This document shows, piece by piece, positions 28,030 to 36,221 of a stretch of 64,000 bases of DNA. This DNA is from an uncultured Clostridium sp. (lineage in GTDB: Bacteria > Bacillota > Clostridia > TANB77 > CAG-508). The DNA is taken from contig CAKNJR010000003.1 of NCBI GenBank assembly GCA_930986425.1, positions 62,001 through 126,000 on the forward strand, in the 5' to 3' direction. How positions within the stretch are numbered: position 1 is the first letter of the stretch; each line of letters opens with the position of its first letter. The notes beneath the pieces were generated by a model. The model had not been told where the DNA came from. It ran no database searches and saw only the letters and a program-made list of their open reading frames with translations. The translations under genes and the position numbers were made by a program.

Positions 28030-28755
28030 ATGATTATCGAATTACCAAAAGAGCACATTGTTTTTAGTGATGAGAAAGGAGAGGTAAAAGAAGGAATTCT
28101 TTATTTGCATCGGAATATGTTTGAAGAAGCGATGTTTGAATTGACGTACATTCTACATGGCCACGTCTGCTATTATTGCCAAAAGCCTATTACAGGTATA
28201 GAAGACAAAGAAAAACAAGACGGAGTACTATGGAAATCCTTAGACCACCTTATACCTAGAGAATTTGGTGGTGTTAGTATTACCAACAACTTAAGACCTT
28301 GCTGTAGTGTTTGCAACCGTAAAAAAGGTAGTATGTATCCAAACGAATTTGAAAAGTTTCAACATATTGTAAAATCAACAAAAGGTCGAGAAAGAAAAGC
28401 AGAGGTGAAAGATTTCAATGAAGAATTAAGTTTAACCCAAACCAAAAGGAGATTTGGCGAATTGCCATCTCTTCCAGAGGAATGGTTAGAACAAGGAAAT
28501 CACAAATCCGTGTATGTAAATTTTATGTTAGAGGACCCGATAGGAACAGTATACAACAGAATTGCCAGATTCTATAGAAAATATAAAAGAATTCCATATC
28601 CAATAGTTGTAAGTGCAAATAAATTCCTGCTTGATGGTTTCAATTCTATACTTTTTATGAAAATAGAAGGTGTAAGAAAGATTGATGTCATTAAGTTGGA
28701 AAATGTGATTTATGACGGAATAGTTGATTATACTTCTCACGTGTTAGGTAAGTGA
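28030..28755 (+). CDS. HNH endonuclease-domain protein
   Basis: 241 residues. The HNH/zinc core is CYYCQKPI ... SLDHLIPREFGG ... TNNLRPCCSVCNRKKG (about residues 48-105): DH as first catalytic pair, N in TNN, and two CxxC zinc ligands. The C-terminal half (SVYVNFMLEDPIGTVYNRIARFYRKYKR) is unrecognised. Codon use is GC-richer than in the two preceding genes, from which it is separated by 91 bp. Start has GAGGTGAGAC. It ends in a GC-rich terminator. It could be the effector of the cassette or an independent homing-type nuclease. Confidence 0.85.
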   Translation: MIIELPKEHIVFSDEKGEVKEGILYLHRNMFEEAMFELTYILHGHVCYYCQKPITGIEDKEKQDGVLWKSLDHLIPREFGGVSITNNLRPCCSVCNRKKGSMYPNEFEKFQHIVKSTKGRERKAEVKDFNEELSLTQTKRRFGELPSLPEEWLEQGNHKSVYVNFMLEDPIGTVYNRIARFYRKYKRIPYPIVVSANKFLLDGFNSILFMKIEGVRKIDVIKLENVIYDGIVDYTSHVLGK

Positions 28756-28770
28756 TTTTTCTCACTATTT

Positions 28771-28796
28771 GCCCGGTAGTCCTTTGACTACCGGGC
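28771..28796 (+). terminator. GC-rich terminator after the HNH gene
   Basis: Perfect 11-bp stem GCCCGGTAGTC/GACTACCGGGC with a 4-nt loop. No T-run follows. Confidence 0.7.
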
Positions 28797-28878
28797 GTAT
28801 TAAAGTAAAAAAATTTCTAGATACATTGAAAAAATAATTCGTATTGTATATAATTATAAAAAATAAAGGAGATGCAAG

Positions 28879-29520
28879 ATGTTTAATTATAAAAAAAGCA
28901 TAAAAATATTTAAAATACTATATAAAATATTTATCATAACATTTTTAATAAGCATTTTGAAAAATGCAATTGTATTAGCAACCGATCAACCGCAAATTCC
29001 TACTGCAAATGTGAGAGAAATAAATACTAGCACGGAAGAATATTATACATCAGTGTATATTGCTATAACAATTTTATTTATAACTATAAACGTAATGGCT
29101 GCAAATTTTATTGCAATGGTATATCAAAAGAAAACAAATAATAAAGTAAGCAAAGTTTCAAAAATTATTTTGATAATATGCATATTATTAATGATATTTT
29201 CGATTATTTTGCCTAATATGGTTGCTTTGATATTTGGAAAAACAAGGACTGTATATTTAGGAGGGTCAGGAGAACCGATAAGTTATTTTACAGTAGAAGC
29301 ATGCTATGGACTTTTACTAATTTTACTTATTTGCCTCATTATTCTAGGAATTATAATGATTTATCAAAAGATTAAATATAAGAAATTGTCAACAATACAA
29401 AAATACATAACTTTGAGTTGTGCTATAGTGTGCGTAATGCTAATTATAGAATATAGTTGTATGAAATTACTAGCGGATAATACTTTCTTTAATGGAATTG
29501 ATATTTCTATATATTATTAA
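28879..29520 (+). CDS. Hypothetical membrane protein
   Basis: 213 residues with about five hydrophobic segments (near 15-33, 58-78, 97-118, 143-165 and 182-202). The loop after the first helix (ATDQPQIPTANVREINTSTEEYY) and the one after the third (GGSGEPISYFT) would be outside. Not recognised. Start has AAAGGAG. Monocistronic. Confidence 0.7.
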   Translation: MFNYKKSIKIFKILYKIFIITFLISILKNAIVLATDQPQIPTANVREINTSTEEYYTSVYIAITILFITINVMAANFIAMVYQKKTNNKVSKVSKIILIICILLMIFSIILPNMVALIFGKTRTVYLGGSGEPISYFTVEACYGLLLILLICLIILGIIMIYQKIKYKKLSTIQKYITLSCAIVCVMLIIEYSCMKLLADNTFFNGIDISIYY

Positions 29521-29575
29521 TAAAAAACAAATAACCCCTTGAATTTTAAAATTCAGTTTGATAAAATAATAAAAA

Positions 29576-29691
29576 CAAAAAGGGAGTAGCTCATAAATAA
29601 CTAATCAACAACAAGAGAAATCTGGTTAGTGACCTTTATGGTGAGCAAGACTTTTAAGAAATAGTAATTCTTATTAGTCTTGCTTTTTATT
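29576..29691 (+). ncRNA. yybP-ykoY-type manganese riboswitch with overlapping terminator
   Basis: The conserved 5' element AAAGGGAGTAGC (29579-29590) and 3' element GGTGAGCAAGACTTTT (29640-29655) close helix P1 of the yybP-ykoY family. The 3' strand of P1 is also the left arm of a terminator: 29644-29660 pairs with 29668-29684, followed by TTTTATT. The two folds exclude each other, so metal binding should permit transcription. The controlled gene is a P-type cation ATPase, a classic target of this family. The rest of the leader (29692-29911) shows no other recognised element apart from a weak promoter-like TTGACA near 29780. Confidence 0.8.
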
Positions 29692-29911
29692 GTATTACTG
29701 CAAAAAATTATCATAAAATTGGGTATTAGAATATTTAATTGCTGTTTAAAATAAATTAAATAGCAAATAATAATACTGCTTGACAAGAGTGATAATTCAA
29801 GTATACAAAGCAATGATAAAATACGTACATAATACAAAAGTACATAAAGTAATAATAGAATGAGAAGGTTTAACTAACTGTATTTTAAAAATATGAAAGG
29901 AAAGTGAAAAA

Positions 29912-32734
29912 ATGAACTGGTTTAACAAAGACGTAGAAGAAGTTTCTAAAACTTTAAACACAGACTTAGAAAAAGGATTAAGCGAAGAAGAAGCGAAAAA
30001 GAGACAAAAAGAAAATGGCTATAATGAATTGCAAGAAAAGAAAAAGAAAAGCCTATTTGTAAAATTTTTAGAGCAATTTAAAGATTTTATGATAATAATC
30101 CTTATAATAGCAGCAATAATTTCTGGCGTTGTAGGACAAATGCAAGGCGAAGGATTTACAGATTCAATAATCATACTAATAGTTGTTATTCTTAATGCTG
30201 TTATAGGGGTAATACAAGAAAATAAGGCAGAAAAGTCATTAGAGGCATTAAAGAAAATGAGTAGTTACTCAGCAAAGGTAATGCGTGACGGAAAAGTAAC
30301 AGTTATACCTTCAAGAGAATTGGTACCTGGAGATATAGTTGTATTAGATACAGGAGATTATGTTCCGGCAGATATAAGAATTATTGATGCTGTAAATCTT
30401 AAAGCACAAGAAGCATCACTTACAGGAGAATCAGTACCAGTAGAAAAAGATGCAGCTACAATAGAAAATGAAGAAGTATCACTTGGAGATAGAACAAATA
30501 TGTTATTTTCTTCAAGCCTAGTAACATATGGTAGAGGAAAAGGTATAGTTGTTGAAACTGGAATGCACACAGAAGTTGGAAATATTGCAGGTATGCTAAA
30601 TAGCGTAGAAGAAACCGCAACACCACTTCAACAAAAATTAAATAAACTAGGCAAAAGCTTAGGAATAATGGCCATTGTAATCTGTATAGTTATATTTATA
30701 ATAGGATTAGCATATGGCAAAGATGTAATAGATATGTTTATGACAGCAGTAAGTTTAGCTGTTGCAGCAATACCTGAAGGATTAGCAGCAGTATCAACAA
30801 TTGTTCTTGCAATAGGTGTTCAAAGAATGGTTAAGAAAAATGCTATTGTAAAGAAATTACCAGCAGTTGAAACACTTGGAAGTGCCTCAGTAATTTGCTC
30901 AGATAAAACAGGTACACTTACTCAAAATAAAATGGAAGTTCAAAAAGTATATGTTAATGGACAATTAATAGATGCAAAAGAACTATATAAAGAAAATAAA
31001 TATAACTCAGATGAATTAGAAAAAACAATTCTAATAGGAATGCTATGTAATGATACAAAAATTGCATTAGGCAATTCTACTACAAATGAAGCGGATAGTG
31101 CAAAAGCCGATAACTCTAATGATAGCACATCAAATAGTGAAGAAAGCGATTTAAAGAATGTTACATTCACAGGAGACCCAACAGAAATTGCTTTAACACA
31201 ATTAGCTTTTAATTTAAAATACGATGAAAACGAAATAAATAATCATCCAAGAGTAGCAGAAATGCCATTTGATTCAGATAGAAAATTAATGACAACTGTA
31301 AATAAATTTGGAGATAAATATTTAGTTTGTACAAAAGGTGGTCTTGATGAATTATTATCAATATGTAACAGCTATTCTGAAAATGGAGAAATAAAAACAA
31401 ATTTAAAAGATAGAATACCAGAAATAGAAAAACAAAATGAATCTCTAGCTAAAAATGCTCTTAGAGTTTTAGCAATGGCTTATAAATATATGGACCATGA
31501 ACCAGTCGGAGATGAAGTTTTAGATTTAGAAAGAGACTTAACATTCGTTGGAATGTGTGGAATGATAGACCCACCTAGAGAAGAAGCAAAACATGCTGTT
31601 CAAAAATGTAAAAAAGCAGGAATAAAAACTGTAATGATTACAGGTGACCACAAGATTACAGCAACAGCAATAGCACAACAATTAGGAATATTAGAAAATG
31701 AAGATGAAGCGATAACAGGAGCAGAACTTGCAAAAATGTCTGATGAAGAATTAGACAAAAACATTAGAAAATATAGTGTATATGCAAGAGTTGCACCAGA
31801 GCATAAAGTTAGAATAGTTAAAGCATGGCAAAAAGCAGGAGAAATCGTTGCAATGACAGGTGATGGTGTAAATGATGCACCAGCACTAAAACAAGCAGAT
31901 ATTGGATGCGCAATGGGAATGGTTGGTACAGACGTTGCAAAAGAGGCAGCTGATGTAATCCTAACAGATGATAACTTCGCAACAATCGTTTCAGCAGTGG
32001 AAGAGGGAAGAAGAATATATGCAAATATTTTAAAAGCTATCGAATTCCTAATTTCAAGTAACATAGGCGAAATTGTTTTATTATTCGTATGTATGCTTAT
32101 AACACCATTTTTAAGTAGCACATTTGGAATAGACATTAATTTAATTGAACCTTTATTACCAATGCATATATTATGGATTAACCTAGTAACTGATTCACTT
32201 CCAGCATTAGCACTTGCAGTAGACCCAGCTGAAGATGATATAATGAAGAAAAAGCCAAATAAAGAAAAAGGCATATTTGTTAAATCAAGACTTTGGAGAG
32301 TTGCATATCAAGGTATAATGATAGGTTTAATAACACTTGCAGCATTCATAATAGGATTAGCAACACCAGACAGCATACTTCCACAAGTAGAAGGTCTAAG
32401 CAACGCAGAAGTTAAGGTAGAAATTGGCCAAACAATGGCATTTGTTACACTTGCATTTGCAGAACTAGTTCATGTATTTAATGTAAGAACACCTAAAAAA
32501 TCAGTATTCAAGTCACATCCATTTAAGAACAAAATGTTATTATTAGCACTTGGAGTTTCAGCATTATTAATGATAGTAATTTTAGCAGTTCCTGGCTTAA
32601 GAGAAGTATTTAGTATACCAGTACTTCCAGCTCAAGATATATTTGAAATGATATTATTAATATTATCGCCAATAGTAATTGTAGAAATAATGAAATTAAT
32701 CAAATTAAATGGAAATAGAAAGAAAGAAGAATAA
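29912..32734 (+). CDS. P-type cation-transporting ATPase (type IIA, Ca2+/Mn2+)
   Basis: 940 residues with the full P-type layout: N-terminal cation ATPase domain, LTGES actuator motif, PEGL in TM4 (AAIPEGLAA), phosphorylation site CSDKTGTLTQNKM, KGGLDELL in the nucleotide domain, VMITGDH and TGDGVNDAPALKQADIGCAMG hinge motifs, and C-terminal membrane helices. Residues about 391-410 are a Ser/Asp/Asn-rich insertion. The family exports Ca2+ and in bacteria often Mn2+. The manganese riboswitch upstream argues for Mn2+ efflux. Start has AAAGGAAAGTG. Confidence 0.93.
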   Translation: MNWFNKDVEEVSKTLNTDLEKGLSEEEAKKRQKENGYNELQEKKKKSLFVKFLEQFKDFMIIILIIAAIISGVVGQMQGEGFTDSIIILIVVILNAVIGVIQENKAEKSLEALKKMSSYSAKVMRDGKVTVIPSRELVPGDIVVLDTGDYVPADIRIIDAVNLKAQEASLTGESVPVEKDAATIENEEVSLGDRTNMLFSSSLVTYGRGKGIVVETGMHTEVGNIAGMLNSVEETATPLQQKLNKLGKSLGIMAIVICIVIFIIGLAYGKDVIDMFMTAVSLAVAAIPEGLAAVSTIVLAIGVQRMVKKNAIVKKLPAVETLGSASVICSDKTGTLTQNKMEVQKVYVNGQLIDAKELYKENKYNSDELEKTILIGMLCNDTKIALGNSTTNEADSAKADNSNDSTSNSEESDLKNVTFTGDPTEIALTQLAFNLKYDENEINNHPRVAEMPFDSDRKLMTTVNKFGDKYLVCTKGGLDELLSICNSYSENGEIKTNLKDRIPEIEKQNESLAKNALRVLAMAYKYMDHEPVGDEVLDLERDLTFVGMCGMIDPPREEAKHAVQKCKKAGIKTVMITGDHKITATAIAQQLGILENEDEAITGAELAKMSDEELDKNIRKYSVYARVAPEHKVRIVKAWQKAGEIVAMTGDGVNDAPALKQADIGCAMGMVGTDVAKEAADVILTDDNFATIVSAVEEGRRIYANILKAIEFLISSNIGEIVLLFVCMLITPFLSSTFGIDINLIEPLLPMHILWINLVTDSLPALALAVDPAEDDIMKKKPNKEKGIFVKSRLWRVAYQGIMIGLITLAAFIIGLATPDSILPQVEGLSNAEVKVEIGQTMAFVTLAFAELVHVFNVRTPKKSVFKSHPFKNKMLLLALGVSALLMIVILAVPGLREVFSIPVLPAQDIFEMILLILSPIVIVEIMKLIKLNGNRKKEE

Positions 32735-32752
32735 TTTAATTTTAAAAAATTT

Positions 32753-32783
32753 GGGACGTATCAATTAGGAACGTCCCTTTTTA
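32753..32783 (+). terminator. Terminator after the cation ATPase
   Basis: GGGACGT (32753-32759) pairs with ACGTCCC (32771-32777), then TTTTT. Confidence 0.85.
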
Positions 32784-32897
32784 AAAGAAAAATGTCAAAA
32801 AACAGTGTCCTTATTGACAAAATCTATTTGAGCAATTTAATGATTTTCAATTAAGGACCGTTTTAAATTGAACTATTTGGAAAAATGCAAAAATGTC

Positions 32898-32925
32898 TTG
32901 CTTATTTTTATTTTTTAGGTATAAT
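32898..32925 (+). promoter_or_regulatory. Promoter for the polysaccharide deacetylase
   Basis: TTGCTT (32898-32903), 16-bp spacer, TATAAT (32920-32925), giving a leader of about 65 nt. Confidence 0.65.
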
Positions 32926-32998
32926 ATAGGTGGTGCAAAATTTTTATTCGCACTAAGTTGAAATAAATTAACTTGGCAAAACTAAAAGGGGCATAATA

Positions 32999-33883
32999 AT
33001 GTATGATTTAATTGTTAGAACAAGAAAACTAAATAAACTGAAAGTTGCGCTAGTAATTTTAATTGTTATCCTTATTATACTAATAATCTTTACAAGTGTA
33101 AGAATGGGACAGATGTATAAAATAAGCAAAAATATTCATTCGTATGATTTGTGGATTAATGAAGTAAATGCTCAAATATCAGCAAGAGAAGAAGCAGAAA
33201 AAGCAAGATTTGCATCATTAAATGAAGAAGAACTTGAAAGATTCAGCAGCATATATAAGCATCAAGATAATAAAAGAGTGTTTTTAACTTTTGATGATGG
33301 ACCTTCAACATCAGTTACACCATACATATTAGATTTACTTAAAGAGCAAAACATAAAAGCAACTTTTTTCGTGTTAGGACTTAAAGTAGAAGCAAATCCA
33401 GACTTAGTTAAAAGGGAATACGATGAAGGACATTTCATAGCAAATCATGGATATTCTCATAAATACGGAGATATATATTCTAGTAGCCAAGCAGTGCTTG
33501 ATGAATATAATAAAACAAATGACGCAATAAAAAATGCTTTAGGAAATGAAAACTATAATTCACTAGTATTTAGATTCCCAGGTGGCTCGAGTGGTGGACC
33601 ATATCACGATATAAAGCAGGAAGCAAAAGAACTATTAAAGCAAAATGGAATTGCTAGCGTTGATTGGAATGCACTAACAAATGATGCAGCAGGAGCTAAT
33701 ACGAAGGAAAAAATAATGGAAAATTTCTATAATACTGTTCAAGATAAAACAAGCGTAGTAATTTTAATGCATGATGCATCAGATAAAATATTGACATATG
33801 AATGTTTACCAGAAATGATACAATATTTTAAAGATAATGGATATGAGTTCAAAACAATGTATGACGTGATAGGGAGAGGTTGA
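32999..33883 (+). CDS. Membrane-anchored polysaccharide (peptidoglycan) deacetylase
   Basis: 294 residues. One N-terminal membrane segment (about 16-36) and an outside NodB domain with all motifs: LTFDDGPS (catalytic base and metal Asp), NHGYSH (metal His), RFPGGSSG, a DWNALTND motif and the final VILMHDA. The family removes N-acetyl groups from peptidoglycan or chitin-like chains and gives lysozyme resistance. This fits other envelope genes in the window. Start has AAAAGGGG. Confidence 0.92.
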   Translation: MYDLIVRTRKLNKLKVALVILIVILIILIIFTSVRMGQMYKISKNIHSYDLWINEVNAQISAREEAEKARFASLNEEELERFSSIYKHQDNKRVFLTFDDGPSTSVTPYILDLLKEQNIKATFFVLGLKVEANPDLVKREYDEGHFIANHGYSHKYGDIYSSSQAVLDEYNKTNDAIKNALGNENYNSLVFRFPGGSSGGPYHDIKQEAKELLKQNGIASVDWNALTNDAAGANTKEKIMENFYNTVQDKTSVVILMHDASDKILTYECLPEMIQYFKDNGYEFKTMYDVIGRG

Positions 33884-33953
33884 ATTTTATTTGAAATGTG
33901 ATATGAATTGCAATGCAGACGAAAAATAGATGATTAAAATTTCGATAAAGTAC

Positions 33954-33982
33954 TTGACAATATGATAAAAAAAGTGTATATT
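33954..33982 (+). promoter_or_regulatory. Promoter for tRNA-Leu(TAG)
   Basis: TTGACA (33954-33959), 17-bp spacer, TATATT (33977-33982). A hairpin ATTGTTCA/TGAACAAT follows at 33987-34008. Confidence 0.75.
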
Positions 33983-34048
33983 AAATATTGTTCACGTTAT
34001 TGAACAATATTTAGCACTGGTCTTAGAAGCCAATGCGAATATACATAT

Positions 34049-34132
34049 GCGGATGTGGCGGAATTGGCAGACGCGCTGGTCTTAGGAACCAGTACCAATG
34101 GTGTGGGGGTTCAAGTCCCTTCATCCGCACCA
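34049..34132 (+). tRNA. tRNA-Leu (anticodon TAG)
   Basis: Acceptor GCGGATG pairs with CATCCGC; D-arm TGGCGGAATTGGCA, anticodon loop CTTAGGA (TAG), long variable arm, T-arm GGTTCAAGTCCC and encoded CCA. It is followed by about 50 bp closely similar to the left end of the element that occupies the other tRNA-Leu. Confidence 0.97.
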
Positions 34133-34173
34133 ATGACTTTTTTGTTCGAACTAATAGAAGCAGAATTGATATA

Positions 34174-34208
34174 AAATCGACCAGATTTTCTGATTGATTT
34201 TTTCTTTT
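34174..34208 (+). terminator. Terminator after tRNA-Leu(TAG)
   Basis: 12-bp stem with a G-U pair and one mismatch (34174-34185 with 34189-34200), then TTTCTTTT. Homologous to the hairpin at 10062-10097. Confidence 0.75.
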
Positions 34209-34248
34209 GCGAAAAATTCAATGAATTTTATTGCTGTACAAAGTCCAC

Positions 34249-34308
34249 GAGTTATGATGGTACGTCATAACTCATAGGGGGTTAGGACTTATGACAAGTC
34301 AAAGTCCT
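34249..34308 (+). other. Second predicted MobV-type oriT
   Basis: GAGTTATGA (34249-34257) pairs with TCATAACTC (34265-34273), then A and TAGGGGG|TTA (34275-34284), then the second hairpin AGGACTT/AAGTCCT (34284-34290, 34302-34308). Compared with the copy at 12676, the stem changes T to A on one arm and A to T on the other, keeping the pairing, while the nick region is identical. The relaxase from the complete element could act here in trans. Confidence 0.7.
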
Positions 34309-34445
34309 ATTTCTCAAAGAATTTGATGGAGAATATAGAACTACACTTATAAACTTTAAAAAATATAAACTTGTAATGGCTAAACTCATGGAAATGAAAC
34401 CAGCAGAACAAAATAGAGTTGTGATGTATTTGTTAAATATTATCT

Positions 34446-34489
34446 AACGGCAAAGAGGCTATCCCAAATAGGACAGCCTCTTTGCCGTT
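34446..34489. terminator. GC-rich hairpin at the end of the 34488 gene
   Basis: 15-bp perfect arms (34446-34460 with 34475-34489) with further internal pairing ATCC/GGA. It overlaps the minus-strand stop codon. Terminator for the minus-strand gene, possibly both directions. Confidence 0.65.
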
Positions 34490-34853
34490 AATTCTCAAGT
34501 TTTACCTTGAGTTTTTTTGCCTTGATGTGATAGTCACATTTTTTTGCTGCTTCGTAGTCGGATTCCGAGAACAGAACAACGATATCTCCTTCTTCCATAT
34601 CACGCATTACCATTTCGATAAAATCGTACGGTTCTGCGTTGTCTTTTGAGGAAAGCAAAGCACAATATTTTCCGTTCCACATAGCAATACCATCACTAGA
34701 ATTATTAGAAAGATTAAAGACTTCATACTTCCTTGCATCCATCGGTTTAATTCCAGCTAATGTTTTGCTGTTCCGCCATTTCTCATGAAGCTCTTGCAAA
34801 AGCTCATAATCAGCGATAATTGTCGCTTGACTCTTTCTTCCAACCATCGGCAT
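34488..34853 (-). CDS. Hypothetical protein with GC-richer codon use
   Basis: 121 residues, not recognised; mixed alpha/beta with YEVFNLSNNSSDGIAMWNGKYCALLSS in the middle and a basic tail. ATG 34853 lies 10 nt after GGAAGGAG; the GTG three codons earlier is too close to that site. Codon use is less AT-biased than in its neighbours (CGTAGTCGG, TACGGTTCTGCG on the plus strand). It sits directly beside the element remnant and has its own GC-rich terminator. Confidence 0.65.
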   Translation of the reverse strand: MPMVGRKSQATIIADYELLQELHEKWRNSKTLAGIKPMDARKYEVFNLSNNSSDGIAMWNGKYCALLSSKDNAEPYDFIEMVMRDMEEGDIVVLFSESDYEAAKKCDYHIKAKKLKVKLEN

Positions 34854-34977
34854 ATTAGCCACACTCCTTCCAAATTTGAAATGGTTATTAAGAGTTGCGT
34901 ATTTATATTATATCAAAAGAATGCTGAAACATCAATAAAATTAGTAAAAATACACAATAATTATTGAAGGAGGAAAT

Positions 34978-35154
34978 ATGGCTAAGCTGACATTCTTTTC
35001 TGTCTTGAAAAGCAACTTAAAATGTGCTTTTTGTAAAAATGAAAATTGTCCCGTAAGGTATATGCCGAAAGGAAAAAAACTCAGTTTTACGATGGTACAA
35101 AATATGTTACAAGATGTGAAAAAGACAAGAAGGCATATTTCGAGGCTAGTCTGA
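34978..35154 (+). CDS. Small zinc-finger-like protein (58 aa)
   Basis: Excellent GAAGGAGGAAAT site before the ATG. 58 residues with a CAFCKNENC cysteine cluster near residues 16-24 and a basic helical tail ending KKTRRHISRLV. Probably a small metal-binding or nucleic-acid-binding protein. Divergent from the 34488 gene. A GGCTAG/CTAGCC inverted repeat follows (35144-35182). Not recognised as a known family. Confidence 0.65.
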   Translation: MAKLTFFSVLKSNLKCAFCKNENCPVRYMPKGKKLSFTMVQNMLQDVKKTRRHISRLV

Positions 35155-35259
35155 AAAGGCGGCTTCCGTGATAAGCTAGCCGGCAAAACAAAATGTATTA
35201 TTTAGAAAGGTAATATATTCTGTTTTTTGTGAGATTATTTTTTGAAAATATATTATATA

Positions 35260-35288
35260 TTGAAAATTCGATATATTTGCCTTATAAT
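35260..35288 (+). promoter_or_regulatory. Promoter of dinD copy 1
   Basis: TTGAAA (35260-35265), 17-bp spacer, TATAAT (35283-35288). The sequence from TATAAT through TTTAGTTAAT is shared exactly with the promoter of copy 2 at 43305. No GAAC-N4-GTTC LexA box is seen near either. Confidence 0.7.
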
Positions 35289-35329
35289 GATATTTAGTTA
35301 ATCAAATATAAAAAATGGAGGTAAAAAAA

Positions 35330-36152
35330 CTGAAAGACATTGATAAAAATAATGCATCATTTGAAGATATAAAACACATTGATGAAAACGGTGTTGAATT
35401 TTGGTATGCAAGGGAGTTGCAAAGTGTTTTAGATTATAAAGAATGGAGAAAATTTGATGGCGTAATTCAAAGAGCAATAAAAGCATGCGAAAACAGTAAT
35501 ATCAATACTTCAGACCATTTTGTCGGCGCCGACAAAATGGTGTCAATTGGCTCAGGAGCGACTAGAAAACAAATAGACTACAAACTAACTCGCTATGCTT
35601 GTTATTTAATTGCACAAAATGGAGATAGTAGAAAAAAAGTAATTGCTCTTGCACAGACATATTTTGCAGTTCAAACTAGAAAACAAGAAATTAGCGAGAG
35701 TGAATACCGTTTGTTAACAGAGGATGAGAAGAGATTTTATCAAAGAGACTTAACAAGAAAAGGCAATTATTCGCTTAATCAAACTGCCAAAAAGGCAGGT
35801 GTTAAAAATTTTGATAAATTTCATAATGCGGGTTATAAAGGTTTGTATAATGGAGAAACAGCAGATGATATAGCTAAAAGGAAAGGACTAAGATATAGAG
35901 AAGATATTTTAGATAATATGTGTAGTGAAGAACTTGCAGCTAACCTATTCCGCATTACACAGACTGAGTCAAGATTAAAAAGAGATAAAGTTGCTACAGA
36001 AAAGAAAGCTTGTGATACACATAATAAAATTGGAAAAATAGTCAGAAAAGCTATTAAGGAAGCAGGTCGGAACTATGCCAGAAGATTTGCCAACGCCAAA
36101 GAAAAGTTTAAAGCAGCTAGAAAAGGAAAACATTAGAAGTTTACAAAAATAA
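35330..36152 (+). pseudogene. DinD-family (BRO-N) protein, copy 1, C-terminus frameshifted
   Basis: About 269 residues as read. A BRO-N-like domain (VEFWYARELQSVLDYKEWRKFDGVI) is followed by the DinD core NYSLNQTAKKAGVKNFDKFHNAGYKGLY. CTG at 35330 is the probable start (8 nt after TGGAGG, same position as TTG in copy 2). After residue about 246 the reading frame changes: one extra base near 36068 (GGT[C]GGA) turns the family ending GTMPEDLPTPKKSLKQLEK into an Arg/Lys-rich tail stopping at 36136; the ancestral stop is at 36150-36152. Since only the tail is altered, the protein could still work. DinD in E. coli is SOS-induced and inhibits RecA strand exchange. Confidence 0.8.
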
Positions 36153-36221
36153 AAATTCTTGACAATTAATTGATTATGATTATAAAATAATTATACAAAT
36201 TATAACTATAGGAGAGAAAAT

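Larger units (their letters stand above)
34133..34445 (+). mobile_element. Remnant or non-autonomous relative of the mobilizable element
   Basis: The 50 bp after this tRNA matches the left end of the element at 10020 (AATGAC, TTTNTGTTCGAACT, CAGAATTGATA). A terminator follows (34174-34200), then an AAAATTCA/TGAATTTT hairpin and a second oriT copy. No recombinase or relaxase is present. After oriT, about 45 open codons without a start (34302-34446, ending VVMYLLNII) look like the tail of a lost gene. No second att core was found, so the right boundary is uncertain. Confidence 0.55.

Noticed and set aside
25776..28755. Radical SAM/HNH region considered as an island integrated at tRNA-Thr
   Set aside because: The genes lie at the 5' side of the tRNA and no direct repeat of the tRNA 3' end was found downstream.
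31600..32274. 224-aa open frame on the minus strand inside the cation ATPase
   Set aside because: Antisense to conserved P-type ATPase motifs, so a shadow frame.
34236..34310. oriT copy considered as a group II intron or riboswitch
   Set aside because: No domain V or known aptamer; the match with the site upstream of the MobV gene explains it better.
34978..35154. Small CxxC protein considered as part of the element remnant
   Set aside because: It lies past a divergent gene with its own terminator and shares no sequence with the complete element.
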